Part shown: in pieces, positions 22,178 to 23,493 of the stretch
Layout of the letters: each line of letters begins with the position of its first letter
Numbering within the stretch: position 1 is the first letter of the stretch
DNA from: a virus
IMG/VR virus record: IMGVR_UViG_3300032242_001622
Location: 1 to 23,493 of that record
Length of the DNA: 23,493 bases
Direction: 5' to 3' (one strand)
The notes under the pieces: generated by a model
Seen by the model: the letters and a program-made list of their open reading frames with translations, nothing else
The model's database searches: none
Told to the model about the DNA's origin: nothing
Translations under genes and position numbers: made by a program

Positions 22178-22597
22178 TTATACCGATGGAGTTGAAGGAG
22201 TAGGTGTTGGAGTCGGTGTTGAATTTGGAGGAGGCGTTGGAGTCTCAACCACAGGGGCTACAAACTCAACCCAAGTCTTTGTATCTTCGTGCCATTCATA
22301 GCGCTTGCCATCTGTAGGCATAGGTGTAGGAGGTTCCCACAAATATGTATCTGCGTTCTTTGCCCATGATGCATATGGCTGTGGAGGCGCAAAGCCTGTA
22401 CCGTCCCATGTGTAGCCAATACCTGCATAATTTTTATGCAAGGGTGTACCGCCTTGGGAGTGCTTGCCACCTTGAGTATTGTAAGAAGTCTGAACCCACT
22501 CAGATGGGTCACCCCAATTACCAAGGGCTAATGTTTCAGCTTCAATAACGATGACGTTATCTACAATTCCATTTGTGATATGTGCAAAATGACTCAT
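22178..22597 (-). CDS. Fibre-associated protein, cyanophage-like type (139 aa)
   Basis: GGAGA precedes the ATG by 5 nt. The sequence 'MSHFAHITNGIVDNVIVIEA ... WVQTSYNTQGG ... LHKNYAGIGYTWDGTGF ... PPQPYASWAKNADTYLWEPP ... MPTDGKRYEWHEDTKTW' matches a small virion/fibre-associated family well known from cyanophages and other aquatic phages. The family body ends near residue 112; a Pro/Thr tail ('TPTPPPNSTPTPTPTPSTPS') is appended here. It lies between two glycine-rich adhesin genes, so it may cap, connect or help assemble them. The family is recognised with good confidence, but its molecular role is not established. Confidence 0.8.
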   Translation of the reverse strand: MSHFAHITNGIVDNVIVIEAETLALGNWGDPSEWVQTSYNTQGGKHSQGGTPLHKNYAGIGYTWDGTGFAPPQPYASWAKNADTYLWEPPTPMPTDGKRYEWHEDTKTWVEFVAPVVETPTPPPNSTPTPTPTPSTPSV

Positions 22598-22607
22598 GTG
22601 ATCTCCA

Positions 22608-23462
22608 TTAAAAAGTTACTGTACCAGAACCTGTCCAAATGTAAATTTGGTAGCCATTATTGTATAAAACTTGTGGGACATTAGAACCCCCAAATGATGC
22701 AGGAGGAGCGCAGTTTGCTGGGTAGCGAATAATGACTATGCCTGAGCCACCTGAACCACCATAAGGTATAGTTTGGTTAGATCCACCTCCACCACCGCCT
22801 GTATTTGCAGTTCCTGATGAACCAACATCAGGTGTCTTTTGTCCACCATTGCCACCACCGCCAGCACCGCCAAGACCACCAATATAAGTGTTTGTATTAC
22901 CAGAACCACCACCACCGCCCGCATAAAATACAGGTGACCCAGTTATGGTAGAAACTAATCCCGTTCCACCATTACCACCTGATCCTGTTGAAGAACCATT
23001 GCCACCTGGTGAGCCAGCGCCACCACCTCCACCTGCGCTATAGCTTGGGCCACTACCACTAGAACCAAGCCCACCATTATTACCTTGGCCTGATGTTCCA
23101 GAACCGCCAGGATTATTTCCATACCAACCGCCAGCGCCAGAACCGCCATTTGCAACTGCCCCACCCGCAGATGATTTGCTACCACCACCAGTTGCAGTAA
23201 TTGAACCAAATACAGAATTTGCTCCTGCACCACTTGTTGATGGTGGGCCACCTGCGCCAACGGTTACTGTAATGGAAACCCCAGGAGTTATTGCGTATCC
23301 AGTACCTGTTAAAAGTCCTCCAGCACCTCCACCACCGTCACTTCCACCGCTACCGCCAGAACCTCCGCCAGCAACGACTAAGTATTCAACAAAGCCTGTC
23401 ACCTGACCCGTCAATGGGGTCATCGTACCGCTAATCACACCACCAATATAACTTTGTGACAT
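22608..23462 (-). CDS. Glycine-rich tail adhesin, one polyglycine module (284 aa)
   Basis: AGGAA lies 7 nt before the ATG. The N-terminus 'MSQSYIGGVISGTMTPLTGQ' is short, followed by one module that opens with 'VEYLVVAGGGSGGSGG' and closes with 'GGSGIVIIRYPANC'. The last ~35 residues ('VPQVLYNNGYQIYIWTGSGT' then VTF) form a beta tail. The same module type occurs twice in the 562-residue neighbour. The upstream gene entering at the right edge ends in the same S-G-T-V-T-F. This indicates a family of related adhesins in tandem, probably at the distal tail for receptor binding. The poly-Gly sequence has many short in-frame repeats, so it could vary in length. Confidence 0.75.
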   Translation of the reverse strand: MSQSYIGGVISGTMTPLTGQVTGFVEYLVVAGGGSGGSGGSDGGGGAGGLLTGTGYAITPGVSITVTVGAGGPPSTSGAGANSVFGSITATGGGSKSSAGGAVANGGSGAGGWYGNNPGGSGTSGQGNNGGLGSSGSGPSYSAGGGGGAGSPGGNGSSTGSGGNGGTGLVSTITGSPVFYAGGGGGSGNTNTYIGGLGGAGGGGNGGQKTPDVGSSGTANTGGGGGGSNQTIPYGGSGGSGIVIIRYPANCAPPASFGGSNVPQVLYNNGYQIYIWTGSGTVTF

Positions 23463-23471
23463 TTGTTATTC

Positions 23472-23493
23472 CTAGAATGTGACTGTGCCAGAA
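23472..23493 (-). CDS. C-terminal end of another adhesin-like gene, cut by right edge
   Basis: Only the last six codons and stop are visible: S-G-T-V-T-F then TAG at 23472-23474. They match the final residues of the next gene (T-G-S-G-T-V-T-F), with several synonymous or diverged bases. The stop lies 9 nt before the next ATG, with that gene's ribosome-binding site between. It most likely belongs to a paralogous glycine-rich adhesin. Confidence 0.55.

Noticed and set aside
20485-22248. 587-residue version of the adhesin
   Set aside because: The additional 25 residues are antisense/out-of-frame translation of the Pro/Thr tail of the upstream gene; the ATG at 22173 fits the intergenic spacing.
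1-23493. Diversity-generating retroelement affecting the adhesins
   Set aside because: No reverse transcriptase or template/variable repeat pair is visible in the window.

Overview
The window is a piece of a tailed-phage genome or prophage with a short, podovirus-type tail. The main evidence is a P22 gp10-like tail hub/nozzle protein, a P22 gp4/T7 gp11-like head-tail adaptor protein, several large low-complexity internal-virion (ejection) candidates, a lysis cassette (GTA-type holin plus M15 peptidase endolysin) and glycine-rich tail adhesins. The mix of a DUF1376 replication protein, a phage RuvC-like resolvase, a YdaS/Cro-type regulator and many tiny overlapping genes resembles phages of freshwater Burkholderiales. 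That host is an inference. No host gene, integrase, tRNA, CRISPR array or insertion sequence is visible. Terminase, portal and capsid genes are also absent and probably lie beyond the right edge.

Layout. (1) 1-2828, read leftward: an early/replication operon with strongly overlapping genes. In transcription order it holds a YdaS/Cro-like regulator, a DUF1376 (replication O-like) protein, a P-like putative helicase-loader partner, a small cysteine protein, one or two short genes of uncertain frame, a RuvC-like resolvase and two small genes, the last cut by the window edge. (2) 2829-3159: a divergent control region with a good leftward promoter, a 13-bp palindrome overlapping its -35 box, and nested inverted repeats in the leader. 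(3) 3160-5980, read rightward: small coupled genes around an SSB-like protein and a PD-(D/E)XK exonuclease, i.e. a recombination/replication module. (4) 5986-6005: an intrinsic terminator for leftward late transcription, between the converging operons. (5) 6038-23493, read leftward: the late operon. In transcription order it holds glycine-rich adhesins and a fibre-associated protein, small membrane proteins, holin, endolysin, adaptor, a fibre-like protein, the gp10-like hub, a small protein, and four large virion proteins, the largest carrying an SGNH-hydrolase domain.

The most interesting signal is a probable programmed -1 ribosomal frameshift at 19897-19903, in the gene just before the holin. 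An in-frame A AAA AAG slippery heptamer is followed after 5 nt by a bulged hairpin. The -1 frame replaces a nonsense-looking tail with a charged linker and a membrane segment, and it stops exactly one base before the holin ATG. Other points worth a look are the structured leader and operator, the SGNH domain plus nine-copy repeat in the 1213-residue protein, tandem related glycine-rich adhesin genes that continue past the right edge, and a stretch at 967-1231 where two frames both look partly coding.
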